From Avispirillum sp959601495 (GTDB lineage Bacteria > Bacillota > Clostridia > Oscillospirales > CAG-272), in the NCBI GenBank assembly GCA_959601495.1, contig CAUGPT010000004.1:1-64000 (forward strand): a DNA stretch of 64,000 nt. The letters are read 5' to 3'. The notes under the pieces are model-generated. The model made no database searches. It saw only the letters and a list, made by a program, of their open reading frames with translations, and had not been told where the DNA came from. Each line of letters starts with the position of its first letter. The stretch's first letter is position 1. Made by a program: the position numbers and the translations under genes. Positions 43,542 through 53,129 of this stretch are shown here, one piece after another.

Positions 43542-43577
43542 ATAAGTCAGTACCACCCACGGCGGAGGAAATGCATT

Positions 43578-44018
43578 TTGAAAAATGTGGATATATACAC
43601 GGACGGCTCCTGCAAAATAAATCCCGGTCCCGGCGGCTGGGCGGCAATTCTCGTGTACGGCAGCGCCGAAAGAGAGATATGCGGCGGAGAGGCGGATACC
43701 ACCAACAACCGCATGGAGCTTAAAGCGGTCATAAACGCTCTTAAAATGCTGAAAGAGCCGTGCAGCGTCCGCATTACCACCGATTCGCGGTACGTAGCCG
43801 ACGGCATCGGAAAGGGCTGGGCGGCGTCATGGAAAAAGCGCGGCTGGAAAAAGGCGGACAAATCTCCCGCGCTCAACCCCGAACTGTGGGACGAGCTTCT
43901 CGGTCTTTGCGAAAAGCACGATGTGAGCTTTGAGTGGGTAAAGGGGCACGCGGGTCACCCGTACAACGAGCGCTGCGACACCCTTGCTCAGACCGAGGCG
44001 GAAAAATACAGAAAATAA
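43578..44018 (+). CDS. rnhA: Ribonuclease HI
   Basis: A 146-residue RNase HI that cleaves the RNA strand of RNA-DNA hybrids. The catalytic acidic residues are in IYTDGSCKINPGPGGW (Asp9), NNRMELKAVI (Glu47), ITTDSRYVADG and the C-terminal HPYNERCDTLAQ. The basic helix WAASWKKRGWKKADKS resembles the handle region of the E. coli enzyme. The start is TTG at 43578, after GGAGGAA; an overlapping ATG at 43571 is out of frame. Confidence 0.96.
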   Translation: MKNVDIYTDGSCKINPGPGGWAAILVYGSAEREICGGEADTTNNRMELKAVINALKMLKEPCSVRITTDSRYVADGIGKGWAASWKKRGWKKADKSPALNPELWDELLGLCEKHDVSFEWVKGHAGHPYNERCDTLAQTEAEKYRK

Positions 44019-44056
44019 TTAAAATACCGCGCTGCGGCGCGGCAAAGGAGAAACCT

Positions 44057-44551
44057 ATGAAAACAAAGATCATTTCGCTTATTCTTGTGTCGGTATTTGC
44101 GGCGGCGCTGCTTATGGGCTGCGCTTCTTCCGATGTTGCCGCCGAGACCGCATGGGTCGACGTAAACTCCGGAAACGTCAGAAAAAGCACCCATTCCGAA
44201 ACTCAGGCGGAAACCGCGCCCGATACGGACGCCGACGGCAATCTTCTTCTGACCACCGACGAGAACCGCCTCGTATACCAGACAGAGTACGGCTGCGAGG
44301 TGCTCGTGTTCAACGGCACATATGTAAGTAAGATTTATCTTGTATATACTTTTGCGAGCGCCGACGATGCCTCGCAGTATCTGAACAGCAATGCCAACGA
44401 GATTATGTCGGCAGGAGACGTTATGGATATAAAGCAGCAGGACAATATGCTTATTCTCAGTGCTAAAATGGCAGCTCAGAAATATATTAAGTACCTCTCC
44501 ATGACACGAGAGCAGGTTGAAGAAGAGTTCGCTTCTTTCAAGAAGCAGTAA
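44057..44551 (+). CDS. Small lipoprotein of unknown function
   Basis: A 164-residue lipoprotein with the lipobox LLMGC near residue 22. The mature part starts with a short Asp/Thr-rich linker (TQAETAPDTDADGN) and continues with a compact alpha/beta domain. No family was recognised. SD AAAGGAG lies 6 bp before the ATG. It lies 38 bp after rnhA and 17 bp before the DUF1015 gene, so the three are probably one transcript. Confidence 0.72.
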   Translation: MKTKIISLILVSVFAAALLMGCASSDVAAETAWVDVNSGNVRKSTHSETQAETAPDTDADGNLLLTTDENRLVYQTEYGCEVLVFNGTYVSKIYLVYTFASADDASQYLNSNANEIMSAGDVMDIKQQDNMLILSAKMAAQKYIKYLSMTREQVEEEFASFKKQ

Positions 44552-44568
44552 TTTCAGAGGAGATATAT

Positions 44569-45780
44569 ATGGGAGAAACCATTTTCGGCGCAGCCGACAT
44601 ACTCCTGCCCCCCTTTGACGACCCCGCAGAATGGAGCGCGTATTCGGTTATAGCGTGTGACCAGTTTACAAGCGAGCCGGAGTACTGGGAAAAGGCGGAA
44701 AAGCTGAGTGGCACGCTTTCAACGCTTGATATGATCCTGCCCGAGGCGTACCTCGGTACCAATAAAGAGGCGGCGGCTAAATGGCGCATTGCCGAAAAAA
44801 TGCCCCTTGCTTTGCAAAAGCTGCATTGCTATAAAAGCAGCATGGTGTATGTGGAGAGAGTTCTGCCGGACGGCGGAGTTCGCCGCGGAATTGTAGGCAG
44901 TATCGATCTTGAAGAATATGACTATACGCCATCCTCGGCATCCCCTGTCAGAGCAACGGAGAAAACCGTCGTGGAGAGGATCCCGCCTCGCGTGGAGATA
45001 CGCCGAGGCGCTCCGATAGAGCTTCCGCACGTCATGGTATTTGCCGACGACAGAAAAGGTATGCTTATACAGTACCTTTGCGATCGCAGAGAGAGTCTTC
45101 GCCGCCTTTACGATTTCGATCTCATGCTCGGCGGCGGACATATAACCGCATACCTTGTTGACGGTGAGATACTCAGAGCGCTCCTTTGCAATATTGCGGA
45201 CTATGAGGCGGAAAAAAGCGGCTCCGTCGTGTACGCAATGGGCGACGGCAACCACTCGCTCGCAAGCGCAAAAGCATACTGGGAACAGCTGAAGGCGGAC
45301 GGGGCGGCGCCCGATCATCCCGCGCGCCGCGCGCTTGTTGAACTTGTTGACCTCGGCGACGGCGCTATCGCCTTTGAACCTATATACAGGCTTATCACAA
45401 ACTGCGATACCGAGAAGCTTATATCGGCGCTGCGCGAGAGCGCCGAAAAACACGGCAGCAAAAAAACTGCCGTCGCTGTGACGGCTGACGGAGAAAGGGA
45501 AGTGCCCCTTCCCGATCTTCACCCGCTTGCGATCGGCTGCCTGCAGCAGTTTCTCGACACCTGCGGTCTTACTTTCGACTGTGACTATATCCACGGCGAG
45601 GATACTCTGCGCACTCTCAGCCGCCGTCCCGACGCGGTGGGATTTCTGTGCGGCGGTATAGAAAAAAGCGAGCTGTTTGACTATGTGACGCGCCACGGCG
45701 TTCTGCCCAGAAAGACATTTTCCATGGGTGAGGCGCGCAGCAAACGCTATTATCTAGAGGCAAGAAAGATAACTTTCTGA
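44569..45780 (+). CDS. DUF1015 family protein
   Basis: A 403-residue protein of the DUF1015 family, widely distributed but without an established biochemical role. Recognisable features are the N-terminal YSVIACDQFTSEPEYWE and, in the C-terminal half, the motif VYAMGDGNHSLASAKAYWEQ, which in relatives reads GDGNHS and resembles a nuclease or transferase active site. The SD is GAGGAGA-like (CAGAGGAG) before the ATG. It is the last gene of the rnhA group. Confidence 0.87.
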   Translation: MGETIFGAADILLPPFDDPAEWSAYSVIACDQFTSEPEYWEKAEKLSGTLSTLDMILPEAYLGTNKEAAAKWRIAEKMPLALQKLHCYKSSMVYVERVLPDGGVRRGIVGSIDLEEYDYTPSSASPVRATEKTVVERIPPRVEIRRGAPIELPHVMVFADDRKGMLIQYLCDRRESLRRLYDFDLMLGGGHITAYLVDGEILRALLCNIADYEAEKSGSVVYAMGDGNHSLASAKAYWEQLKADGAAPDHPARRALVELVDLGDGAIAFEPIYRLITNCDTEKLISALRESAEKHGSKKTAVAVTADGEREVPLPDLHPLAIGCLQQFLDTCGLTFDCDYIHGEDTLRTLSRRPDAVGFLCGGIEKSELFDYVTRHGVLPRKTFSMGEARSKRYYLEARKITF

Positions 45781-46174
45781 AGACGGAATACATAACACAT
45801 CCGATTATAGGCGGCTGCATAAGGGTTTTAGGCAAATGTGACAAAGGAACCCTGCGCAGCTGCCTGTTTTGCACTTGCCGAAGCCCGAAACCGGCGACGG
45901 ATTCGACAAAAAATTACATTTTTATATATATAATAACCAAACACGATTTTTTGCGCGCCCGATAGATAAATGCTTTTCGTCATATGATTCGACATAAAAA
46001 CCGTGCCGAAAAACGCAAAATACTGCATTTTAATATCAAAAATGTGAACATATTGTACACGCACTGTGCAATTTGAAAAATTAGGGTAAATTTTTATTTA
46101 TTTTTTTATAAACTATTGACAATGCGGGGGCAGAAAAGTATAATGTAAGTACCAATATTTTAGGAGGTAAGCTC
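45781..46174. other. AT-rich intergenic region
   Basis: Between DUF1015 and the large secreted protein. The right end holds a consensus promoter. No gene or terminator hairpin was recognised; the AT content is notably higher than elsewhere. Confidence 0.5.
46116..46144 (+). promoter_or_regulatory. Consensus sigma-A promoter of the large secreted protein
   Basis: TTGACA (46116-46121), 17-bp spacer, TATAAT (46139-46144), then an excellent SD (AGGAGG, 46162-46167). This predicts high expression. Confidence 0.92.
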
Positions 46175-49100
46175 ATGAAAAAATTACTTTCTGTAATTGT
46201 AATTGTCACCATGCTTGTGACCGCAATGTGTCCTGCGTTCGCAACCATGGCAGCTGACACGATTGACATTTCCGCCGAAAACACATACTTTACAAAGAAT
46301 GATGACGGAAACGGCGAGTCAACTATGACTGTTTCAGTTACAAACAACCCCGGATTTTCCGATCTTACATTTGTGGTGTATTACGATACCACCTATGTAA
46401 GCTCCATTGAACCCGATACCGCAAGTTCCGTGTTCGGTGACGATTTCATAACTGTAAACGGTGCAAGAAAATCAACTGTTGCAGCTGTGAAGAAGCTTTT
46501 CACCGCTGCAGGCCTTGCGACCGGCGCTACGATCTACGCAAGGCAGATCGACGTTAATTATACTGATGCAAACGGCGAACCGCTGAATACTGCCGAGCTC
46601 GGCGAGATTCTGAAGTTTGTCGTAACATCTGCCGGGACTTATGATGAGATCCCCAACGAAGCAGTCACTGTCGGCTACTTCGTTGCGTCTGCTTCAAACG
46701 TGGGCGGCGATAATCTGGAGTTCAGCGCTCCCGGCACCTGCGCAATAGAGAAAGACCCCTGGGCTTCTTTCGAGACCGAAAAGACGTATGACAATTTCAC
46801 ACTTGCGGCCGGCGATATGAACGTTTATGCGGGCACTACTACCGTTGACGTTCCCGTAAGAGTCTACAACAATACTAATGAGTATGGCTTCTTGTCAACG
46901 GCACTCACCATTGTTTTCCCGAAAGAGCTTCATCTTGATTCTCTCATTTTCAACACAAAGGCGCAGTCCGTAAACCCCATTAAGCGTATTAGTGACGATG
47001 CACACACCGACTATGCTATTCAGGATCATCTTGATAATTTCAATGAACAGTGCCAGGGCGTGTTTGAGCAGAATAACATCGACTGGAGAACCCTGGATGC
47101 AAAGTGCGAATACTTTTTGACAGAGCCTACCGAGCCAACTGTCGAAGGCAGTATGAGAGAAACCAACGCTTTGTTCTACACGCTCAGATTTGTGCTTCCC
47201 GAGAACGCAAGACCCGGTACAAAGTATGATATTAAGGTTTACACCAGAGTCAGAGACGGCGTTGTCGGATTTGTCGGCGGCGACGGCAACGAAAATATCG
47301 TTTCCATGACACACAACCTCGGCAACGGTTCCATTAAGGTCCTGAGCAAGTCCGCTTGTGACCACTCCGAGACCGAAGAGAAAATCGTAACTCCCGCAAC
47401 CTGCACATCCGTCGGTACAAAGAATATCGTCTGCAAGCTTTGCGGCGAGATCATTGATACCGTTGAGATCCCCATGACGGATCATACCTACGTATCATCT
47501 GTAACCGAGCCTACCTGTGAAAAGGGCGGCTACACCACATACACCTGCTCCGTATGTAACCACAGTTACACCGGCGATGAGACCGATGCTCTCGGACATG
47601 TAGCCGGCGAAAAGAAAGTTACCGTCGAGCCTACATACGAAGCAGAGGGTACATATGAGATCCGCTGCACAAGATGTGACAAGGTTCTCGAGACCGGTTC
47701 TATCCCGAAACTTGTAAAGACAACTATTACCGTAGGCGATGCGGCTACAAAGCCCGGCAACGATATAGTAGTTCCCGTAACTGTTGCAGACAACCCGGGT
47801 ATGTTCATTACAAGACTTACAGTTAAATACGACGCAACAAAGCTTACCTTCGTAGAGGCAGTTAACGGCGAAGTATTTGCAGACGCTACAAACGTGCTCT
47901 TCACTAAAGTAGAGGACGGCAACCTCACTCTGTATTTCGAGACAGCAGACGAGGCCGATACTTCCGTAAACGGCGTTCTTGCAAACCTGAAGTTTACTGT
48001 TAACTCCGATGAAAGCATAGTAGGAACAACCGATATTACAGTTGAGGTTGAGGACGCAGTCAACTATGCAGGCAAGGATCTTGACATCGTTACCGCAAAC
48101 GGTACCGTAACCATCGCGGCTAACCAGAAGATCACTGCCGAGAGCCGTGAAGTTGAAATCAACAAGACTGTTGAAGTTCCCGTTGCAATCGCTGCAAACG
48201 AGGGCGTTTGGGCACTCCGTCTTGAGGTTGCATATAATGCGGATCTCATAACTCTTGAGTCCATCAAGTCCGGACTGCTCTCGCTCGAAGAGGGCGTGAA
48301 CTACAGCGTAAAAGACGGTGTCATCACTATCTTCAAGGACGCTGACGATCTTGCTAACATTGAAGCTGACGGCACACTCTTTACCCTCGTATTCAAGGCA
48401 GGCGCCGCGACCGGCGAGTCTGCTGTCGGTATTACAGTGCTTAATGCAATTAATAACAAGGGCGAGGACCTCTCCATTAAGATATTCAACGGTGCCGTAA
48501 AGGTTATCCCCTGCACGCACTCTGAATACAAGACCGAAGTAACCAAGGCTCCTACAGTTGAGGAAGAGGGCGTTCTGTCCTACATCTGCACCAACTGCGG
48601 CGAGACCTTCAAGACCGAGCCTATCGCACGTCTTGCAGGACTTACTATCGGTAAGGTTACTGCCAATGCAGGCGGCGCAGTCGCAGTTCCCGTAACTGTT
48701 TCTTCCAACCCCGGCACATACTCCATCAGAATGGAATACAGATATGATGCCGAAGCTCTTACGTTCGTAAACGTAACCGGCGGTATCTTCACTGCTGACG
48801 AGTTCAGCGCTTCCGTACATGACGGCGTTGTTACAGTATATGTAGAGGCTGACACGGTTGCCAACATAACCGATGACGGCGTTGCATTTACCCTCAACTT
48901 CACCGCAGCAAGCACTGCTGAGGGCACATACGAGGTTGCCGGTACTCTCCTTCAGGACAGCACTCTTAACGTAGACGGCGATGAGATCGCTTACACTGTT
49001 GTAAACGGCGAAGTTGCAATCACCAATAACTTCGTAGCAAGAATAGGCGATAACTATTACACCGACCTTAAGACCGCATTCAATGCAGCAGTTGACGGCG

Positions 49101-50776
49101 ACACTGTAGTTATCACCAAGAACTTCAGCTACGGCGTTGACGAAAGCTTCGCCATCTACGGCGTACATGTACGCAGCAAGAAGGTAACTCTTGACCTTAA
49201 CGGTCACACTATCACCACCGACTTCGGCGAGGGCAACAATAACTGGTGCGCGCTGTACCTTAATAATGCCGAACTTACCGTTATCGGTGACGGCACAATT
49301 ACTGCATATGCTACTACAGGCGGCTATGTATTCAACCTTGTTAATTCCAAACTCTATATTGAGAACGGTACATTCAGCGGTAATCCCAGTGTTGTAAATG
49401 TTGAGTCCGGTACGGCATATATCCGCGGCGGCAGATTCTATACCGACGACGAGAATAAGAACTTCCTGGTTAACTGTATTGATAAGGCTTATAAAGACGG
49501 TATTGCCAACATTGAAGTAACCGGCGGTACATTCAGAGACTTTGACCCCAACAACTGCAAGGCTGAGGGCGAAGGCACAGACTTTGTTCCCGTAGACTAC
49601 AAGTCCGTAGCTTCCGAGGAAGAGGGCTGGTTCAATGTAGTTCCCTGTGATCCTCACGAGTATGAGGTGAGCGAGAGAGTTGAGTCCACCTGTGTAGTTG
49701 CAGGTCATATTACTTACACCTGTAAGAATTGCGGCAGAAGCTATGATGAGCCTCTGGAGCTTGCAGATCATACTCCCGGCGAGTGGACCGTTGAAAAAGA
49801 GCCTACCGCTGGTGCTCCCGGTCTCGAGGTGCTTCGCTGTGCAGTTTGCGGAGAGATCCTTGATTCCCGCGAGATCCCCGCTCTCGGATTCATCACAAAG
49901 GTTTCCGCTAACAGCTATGTCAAGTCCGCAACTCTTGACGGTACTGTAATCAGAATCGTCACCAGCGGCACTGCAATTTCAACCGCAAGATTTGCAATCG
50001 GATACACCAAGGGCGTTACCTTCACGACCGAAGGCTGCACCGCACCCGTGGTACGCAGCACATGGGCTTACATCGACCTTGATCTGCCTTGCGAAGGCGG
50101 CAAGATCATCTGCACCGATACAGCCGGCAATACTCAGGAATACACCGTTGAGGTTACCTCCTCTCCTTCTTCCTACAAGTATTACACCGCAGTAGCAGGC
50201 GGCTATACCGTTGACAGAGTTGACGATACGACCGCAGCAGATACGTTCTATGTATACGCTAAGCCGAACATGAACAACGCAACCCTCATGCTCCAGATTC
50301 CCGCAGCTAACACCTATACCTACAGCGAGGGTCTGACGCTTGTTAAGGCAGGTAATAAGGTATACTTTAAGGCACTCTCGACCGCAGATACCCACGAGTA
50401 CACCATCACCATTACTACTCCCAACGGCGTAGCAAAGACATACACTGTATACTACGTATTCGATAACACCAACATTGCAGACTGTCTGGGCGGTTACATG
50501 GTAGACAGATGTGAGATGAACGGCGACGTAATCAACCTTGCCGTAAGTGCTGATTACACATATGCTTCCTTCAGATTTATATTCAACAACACCACCACTA
50601 CTCTTGTATGGCCGGATGATGTTGATGTAGTAATGGGAGGTAAAGGCGGCATCCACTGGTTCAAGATCTACAACGACGGCACAGGCGCTGTAACCAAGCA
50701 GTTCACTGCAAGAGATACAGCTACCGGCGTAGTTGAGACCTATACAGTTAACGTTACTTTCGGTGCTCTCAACTGA
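46175..50776 (+). CDS. Large secreted protein with cohesin-like domains
   Basis: A 1533-residue secreted protein. A signal peptide ends near residue 27 (FATMAADT). Cohesin-like beta-sandwich domains are seen at about 30-190, 208-392, 515-645, 650-770 and 830-950; the last three are the clearest (for example GNDIVVPVTVADNPGMFITR). Cysteine-pair modules with CxxC and DH or GH elements lie at about 395-510, 780-825 and 1160-1260. A right-handed beta-helix-like region spans about 955-1130 (DLKTAFNAAVDGDTVVITKNF). The C-terminal part is further beta-rich repeats. No dockerin, carbohydrate-binding module, LPXTG or S-layer motif was recognised. Codon use is strongly biased and unlike neighbouring genes, consistent with high expression. 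Confidence 0.85.
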   Translation: MKKLLSVIVIVTMLVTAMCPAFATMAADTIDISAENTYFTKNDDGNGESTMTVSVTNNPGFSDLTFVVYYDTTYVSSIEPDTASSVFGDDFITVNGARKSTVAAVKKLFTAAGLATGATIYARQIDVNYTDANGEPLNTAELGEILKFVVTSAGTYDEIPNEAVTVGYFVASASNVGGDNLEFSAPGTCAIEKDPWASFETEKTYDNFTLAAGDMNVYAGTTTVDVPVRVYNNTNEYGFLSTALTIVFPKELHLDSLIFNTKAQSVNPIKRISDDAHTDYAIQDHLDNFNEQCQGVFEQNNIDWRTLDAKCEYFLTEPTEPTVEGSMRETNALFYTLRFVLPENARPGTKYDIKVYTRVRDGVVGFVGGDGNENIVSMTHNLGNGSIKVLSKSACDHSETEEKIVTPATCTSVGTKNIVCKLCGEIIDTVEIPMTDHTYVSSVTEPTCEKGGYTTYTCSVCNHSYTGDETDALGHVAGEKKVTVEPTYEAEGTYEIRCTRCDKVLETGSIPKLVKTTITVGDAATKPGNDIVVPVTVADNPGMFITRLTVKYDATKLTFVEAVNGEVFADATNVLFTKVEDGNLTLYFETADEADTSVNGVLANLKFTVNSDESIVGTTDITVEVEDAVNYAGKDLDIVTANGTVTIAANQKITAESREVEINKTVEVPVAIAANEGVWALRLEVAYNADLITLESIKSGLLSLEEGVNYSVKDGVITIFKDADDLANIEADGTLFTLVFKAGAATGESAVGITVLNAINNKGEDLSIKIFNGAVKVIPCTHSEYKTEVTKAPTVEEEGVLSYICTNCGETFKTEPIARLAGLTIGKVTANAGGAVAVPVTVSSNPGTYSIRMEYRYDAEALTFVNVTGGIFTADEFSASVHDGVVTVYVEADTVANITDDGVAFTLNFTAASTAEGTYEVAGTLLQDSTLNVDGDEIAYTVVNGEVAITNNFVARIGDNYYTDLKTAFNAAVDGDTVVITKNFSYGVDESFAIYGVHVRSKKVTLDLNGHTITTDFGEGNNNWCALYLNNAELTVIGDGTITAYATTGGYVFNLVNSKLYIENGTFSGNPSVVNVESGTAYIRGGRFYTDDENKNFLVNCIDKAYKDGIANIEVTGGTFRDFDPNNCKAEGEGTDFVPVDYKSVASEEEGWFNVVPCDPHEYEVSERVESTCVVAGHITYTCKNCGRSYDEPLELADHTPGEWTVEKEPTAGAPGLEVLRCAVCGEILDSREIPALGFITKVSANSYVKSATLDGTVIRIVTSGTAISTARFAIGYTKGVTFTTEGCTAPVVRSTWAYIDLDLPCEGGKIICTDTAGNTQEYTVEVTSSPSSYKYYTAVAGGYTVDRVDDTTAADTFYVYAKPNMNNATLMLQIPAANTYTYSEGLTLVKAGNKVYFKALSTADTHEYTITITTPNGVAKTYTVYYVFDNTNIADCLGGYMVDRCEMNGDVINLAVSADYTYASFRFIFNNTTTTLVWPDDVDVVMGGKGGIHWFKIYNDGTGAVTKQFTARDTATGVVETYTVNVTFGALN

Positions 50777-50812
50777 TAGTACGGATGCAAAAGTCAAATA
50801 ATTGAGAAACGG

Positions 50813-50846
50813 TGCACCCCGCTCCATATGGAGCGGGGTGCATTTG
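50813..50846 (+). terminator. Terminator hairpin
   Basis: TGCACCCCGCTCC (50813-50825) pairs perfectly with GGAGCGGGGTGCA (50830-50842) around ATAT, then TTT. The T-run is short, so some read-through into the polysaccharide operon is possible. Confidence 0.75.
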
Positions 50847-50861
50847 AGAACGGAGATTTTT

Positions 50862-51989
50862 ATGGCAGAACGTATACTTTGCGTGCTCGGCAAGCTGCGT
50901 GCCGGCGGAGTCGAAAGCATGATGTACTCATATTACCGCGTGCTTGACAAAAGCCGCTGGCAATACGATTTTGTATATGAGGAGGGCTCGGAGTTTGATG
51001 TGCCCGCAGGGCTTACCGCTATGGGCGCCGGTGCATATAAGGTGCCCTCTGTATCGTCACCGCATAAATACATAAAGGCTATGAAAAAGCTTATACGCGA
51101 CGGCGGATACCGCATAGTTCACACAAACCTAAACACGCTGTCGCTGTTTTCGCTTTGGGCGGCAAAATGCTGCGGCGTGAAAATACGTATACTACATAAC
51201 CATTCCACATCATCGGGTGTGGAGAAAAAGCGTGATATAATTAAAAAAGTCCTGCGCCCGTTCAACAGAATGCTCACAACGCACCCATGCGCCTGCTCGG
51301 AATACGCCGCGCGCTGGATGTACGGTGACAAAGCTGTCGACAGCGGGAAAATTAAGGTTTTTCCGAACGGCGTCGATACGGAAAAATTCAGCTATGATCC
51401 CGGGTCCCGGGATGAGATCCGACGCGAATTCAATTTAGGAAACAACACTGTGATAGGTCACATAGGAAGGTTCAATACGCAGAAGAACCATAAATTCCTT
51501 ATAGACATTTTCAGTGAGTATCATAAAATCGACAAAAACGCATACCTCCTTTGCGTCGGCGGGGGAGAACTGATGGATGAGATCAAAGAGTATGCGAACA
51601 AGTGCGGTGTGGCGGACAGAGTGATTTTCGCCGGATACCGCAACGCCGATGTTCAGAAGTTTTACAGCGCATTTGACATTTTTGTGCTGCCTTCGCTTTA
51701 TGAGGGACTGCCGGTCGTGGCAGTCGAAGCCTGCGCCGCGGGACTGCCTGTGCTCATGTCAGAACACGTTACGAAAGAGGCTCTCATAACCGACAGATGC
51801 GAAATGCTTTCCATAAACGGCGAGAATGACGCTTCTGCCTGGGCAGAGCACATAAAGTCGGCACTCGGCGAAAACGACCGCGCGAAAACCGCCGCTCAGA
51901 TGGCAAACGGATGCTTTAATATCAGAAACAGCGCAGCGGAGCTTGAAAACTACTATGCGGCATGTGCAGCGGAGCTTGACAGGGCATGA
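50862..51989 (+). CDS. Glycosyltransferase family 4
   Basis: A 375-residue GT-B glycosyltransferase of the GT4 class, first gene of a surface-polysaccharide operon. Typical motifs are LGKLRAGGVESMMYSYYRVL at the N-terminus, VFPNGVDTEKFSY, GHIGRFNTQKNHKFLIDIF, and the donor site LPSLYEGLPVVAVEACAAG near residue 280. The start at 50862 follows CGGAGA; the longer upstream frame would begin inside the terminator hairpin. It overlaps the next gene by ATGA. The sugar it transfers is unknown. Confidence 0.9.
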   Translation: MAERILCVLGKLRAGGVESMMYSYYRVLDKSRWQYDFVYEEGSEFDVPAGLTAMGAGAYKVPSVSSPHKYIKAMKKLIRDGGYRIVHTNLNTLSLFSLWAAKCCGVKIRILHNHSTSSGVEKKRDIIKKVLRPFNRMLTTHPCACSEYAARWMYGDKAVDSGKIKVFPNGVDTEKFSYDPGSRDEIRREFNLGNNTVIGHIGRFNTQKNHKFLIDIFSEYHKIDKNAYLLCVGGGELMDEIKEYANKCGVADRVIFAGYRNADVQKFYSAFDIFVLPSLYEGLPVVAVEACAAGLPVLMSEHVTKEALITDRCEMLSINGENDASAWAEHIKSALGENDRAKTAAQMANGCFNIRNSAAELENYYAACAAELDRA

Positions 51990-53020
51990 AAACTGTAATA
52001 CATTTTCTTATAACCGATATATACTCCGGCGCGGAAAGCGTCGCCGCACATATTATCAAAAACCTCCCCTCCGGTTGGGATGGATACTATGCGGCACCCG
52101 CCGGCAGCGGGCTTGAAAAAGTCAGCGCCATGGGTATAAAAACGATAGAGTGCAACACCTCCGATATAAACGATATAAAGCGGGTGTGCAGAGAGTATTC
52201 TCCGGACGCCCTTCACGCACATGATCCTCATATGAGCTTTAACTGCGCGCGTGCGGGCATTCCGTTTGTGGCGCATCTGCACTGCAACTGTCCGTGGCTT
52301 TCAAAGCTTTGCCCCAACAGCATAGCTCTTGCATATGTTTGTCTCAGGGCTTCAAAGGTCATATGCGTTTCAAACAGCATAGTTGACAGCTACATTTTCA
52401 AAAACATCCTCAAAAAAAAGGCGGCTGTCCTCAATAACTGCATTGACGCCGCCGAAATACGGGACCTCGCGTTGGAGCCGTGCGGCGAAAGCTATGATAT
52501 TTGCTTTACGGGGAGGCTTGAGGAGGAAAAAGGCCCGCTTGAGTTTGTCAGGGTCGTGGCTGATGTTAAGAAGGCTCTTCCTAATGTGTCCGCTGTTATG
52601 CTGGGAGACGGCAGCCTCAGAAAGGCGACTTCGGCTCTCATCGGGGAACTGAACCTTAGCGCAAATATCACACTCAAGGGTTTTGTGGATAATCCGTATA
52701 AGTATATGATGGCTTCAAAGCTCGGCGTCCTCACCCCGGTCGTCGAGGGCTTCGGACTTGCGGCGGCGGAGCAGCTGTTGCTGGGGCATCCGTTCTTGGC
52801 ATATCCCGTGGGCGGGCTTACGGAGATCGTAAACGACAGGTGCGGCAAGCTGTGCCGCTCGAAAAAAGAGATGTGCGCGGAGATCGTCCGCCTGCTTTCG
52901 GACAGCGCCTACTACGCCGCGAAATCGTCATATGCACCCATGGCGGCAGCACGCTTTGCCGATATGAAAAGTTATATGGAAAGCATTACGTCATGGTATT
53001 CGGCGCTGCCGAAGGTTTGA
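51986..53020 (+). CDS. Glycosyltransferase family 4
   Basis: A 344-residue GT-B glycosyltransferase. The N-terminal acceptor domain starts with ITDIYSGAESVAAHII; the C-terminal donor domain has YDICFTGRLEEEKGPLEFV and TPVVEGFGLAAAEQLLLGHPF. It begins within the end of the preceding glycosyltransferase gene (ATGA overlap), so the two are translated together. It is somewhat shorter than its neighbour but complete. Confidence 0.88.
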   Translation: MKTVIHFLITDIYSGAESVAAHIIKNLPSGWDGYYAAPAGSGLEKVSAMGIKTIECNTSDINDIKRVCREYSPDALHAHDPHMSFNCARAGIPFVAHLHCNCPWLSKLCPNSIALAYVCLRASKVICVSNSIVDSYIFKNILKKKAAVLNNCIDAAEIRDLALEPCGESYDICFTGRLEEEKGPLEFVRVVADVKKALPNVSAVMLGDGSLRKATSALIGELNLSANITLKGFVDNPYKYMMASKLGVLTPVVEGFGLAAAEQLLLGHPFLAYPVGGLTEIVNDRCGKLCRSKKEMCAEIVRLLSDSAYYAAKSSYAPMAAARFADMKSYMESITSWYSALPKV

Positions 53021-53066
53021 CGGCTTCTCGTATTTTTTGCCGAACCATGCCGCACGCGCGCGGGGA

Positions 53067-53095
53067 TTGACAGCTATTTCGCAATGTGATAAAAT
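53067..53095 (+). promoter_or_regulatory. Internal promoter of the polysaccharide operon
   Basis: TTGACA (53067-53072), 17-bp spacer, TAAAAT (53090-53095), in the 109-bp gap after the second glycosyltransferase. Confidence 0.75.
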
Positions 53096-53129
53096 ATTAG
53101 AAAAGCAACCGAAAGGCACGGGCTGAACA

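Larger units (their letters stand above)
43204..43577. other. Divergent intergenic region with two promoters
   Basis: It holds the minus-strand promoter of the lipoprotein gene and the plus-strand promoter of rnhA. No gene is supported. Confidence 0.6.

Noticed and set aside
47495..49771. Minus-strand frame of 758 codons
   Set aside because: It is antisense to the cohesin-like protein gene; the strong codon bias of that gene keeps the opposite frame open. No signal, motif or SD.
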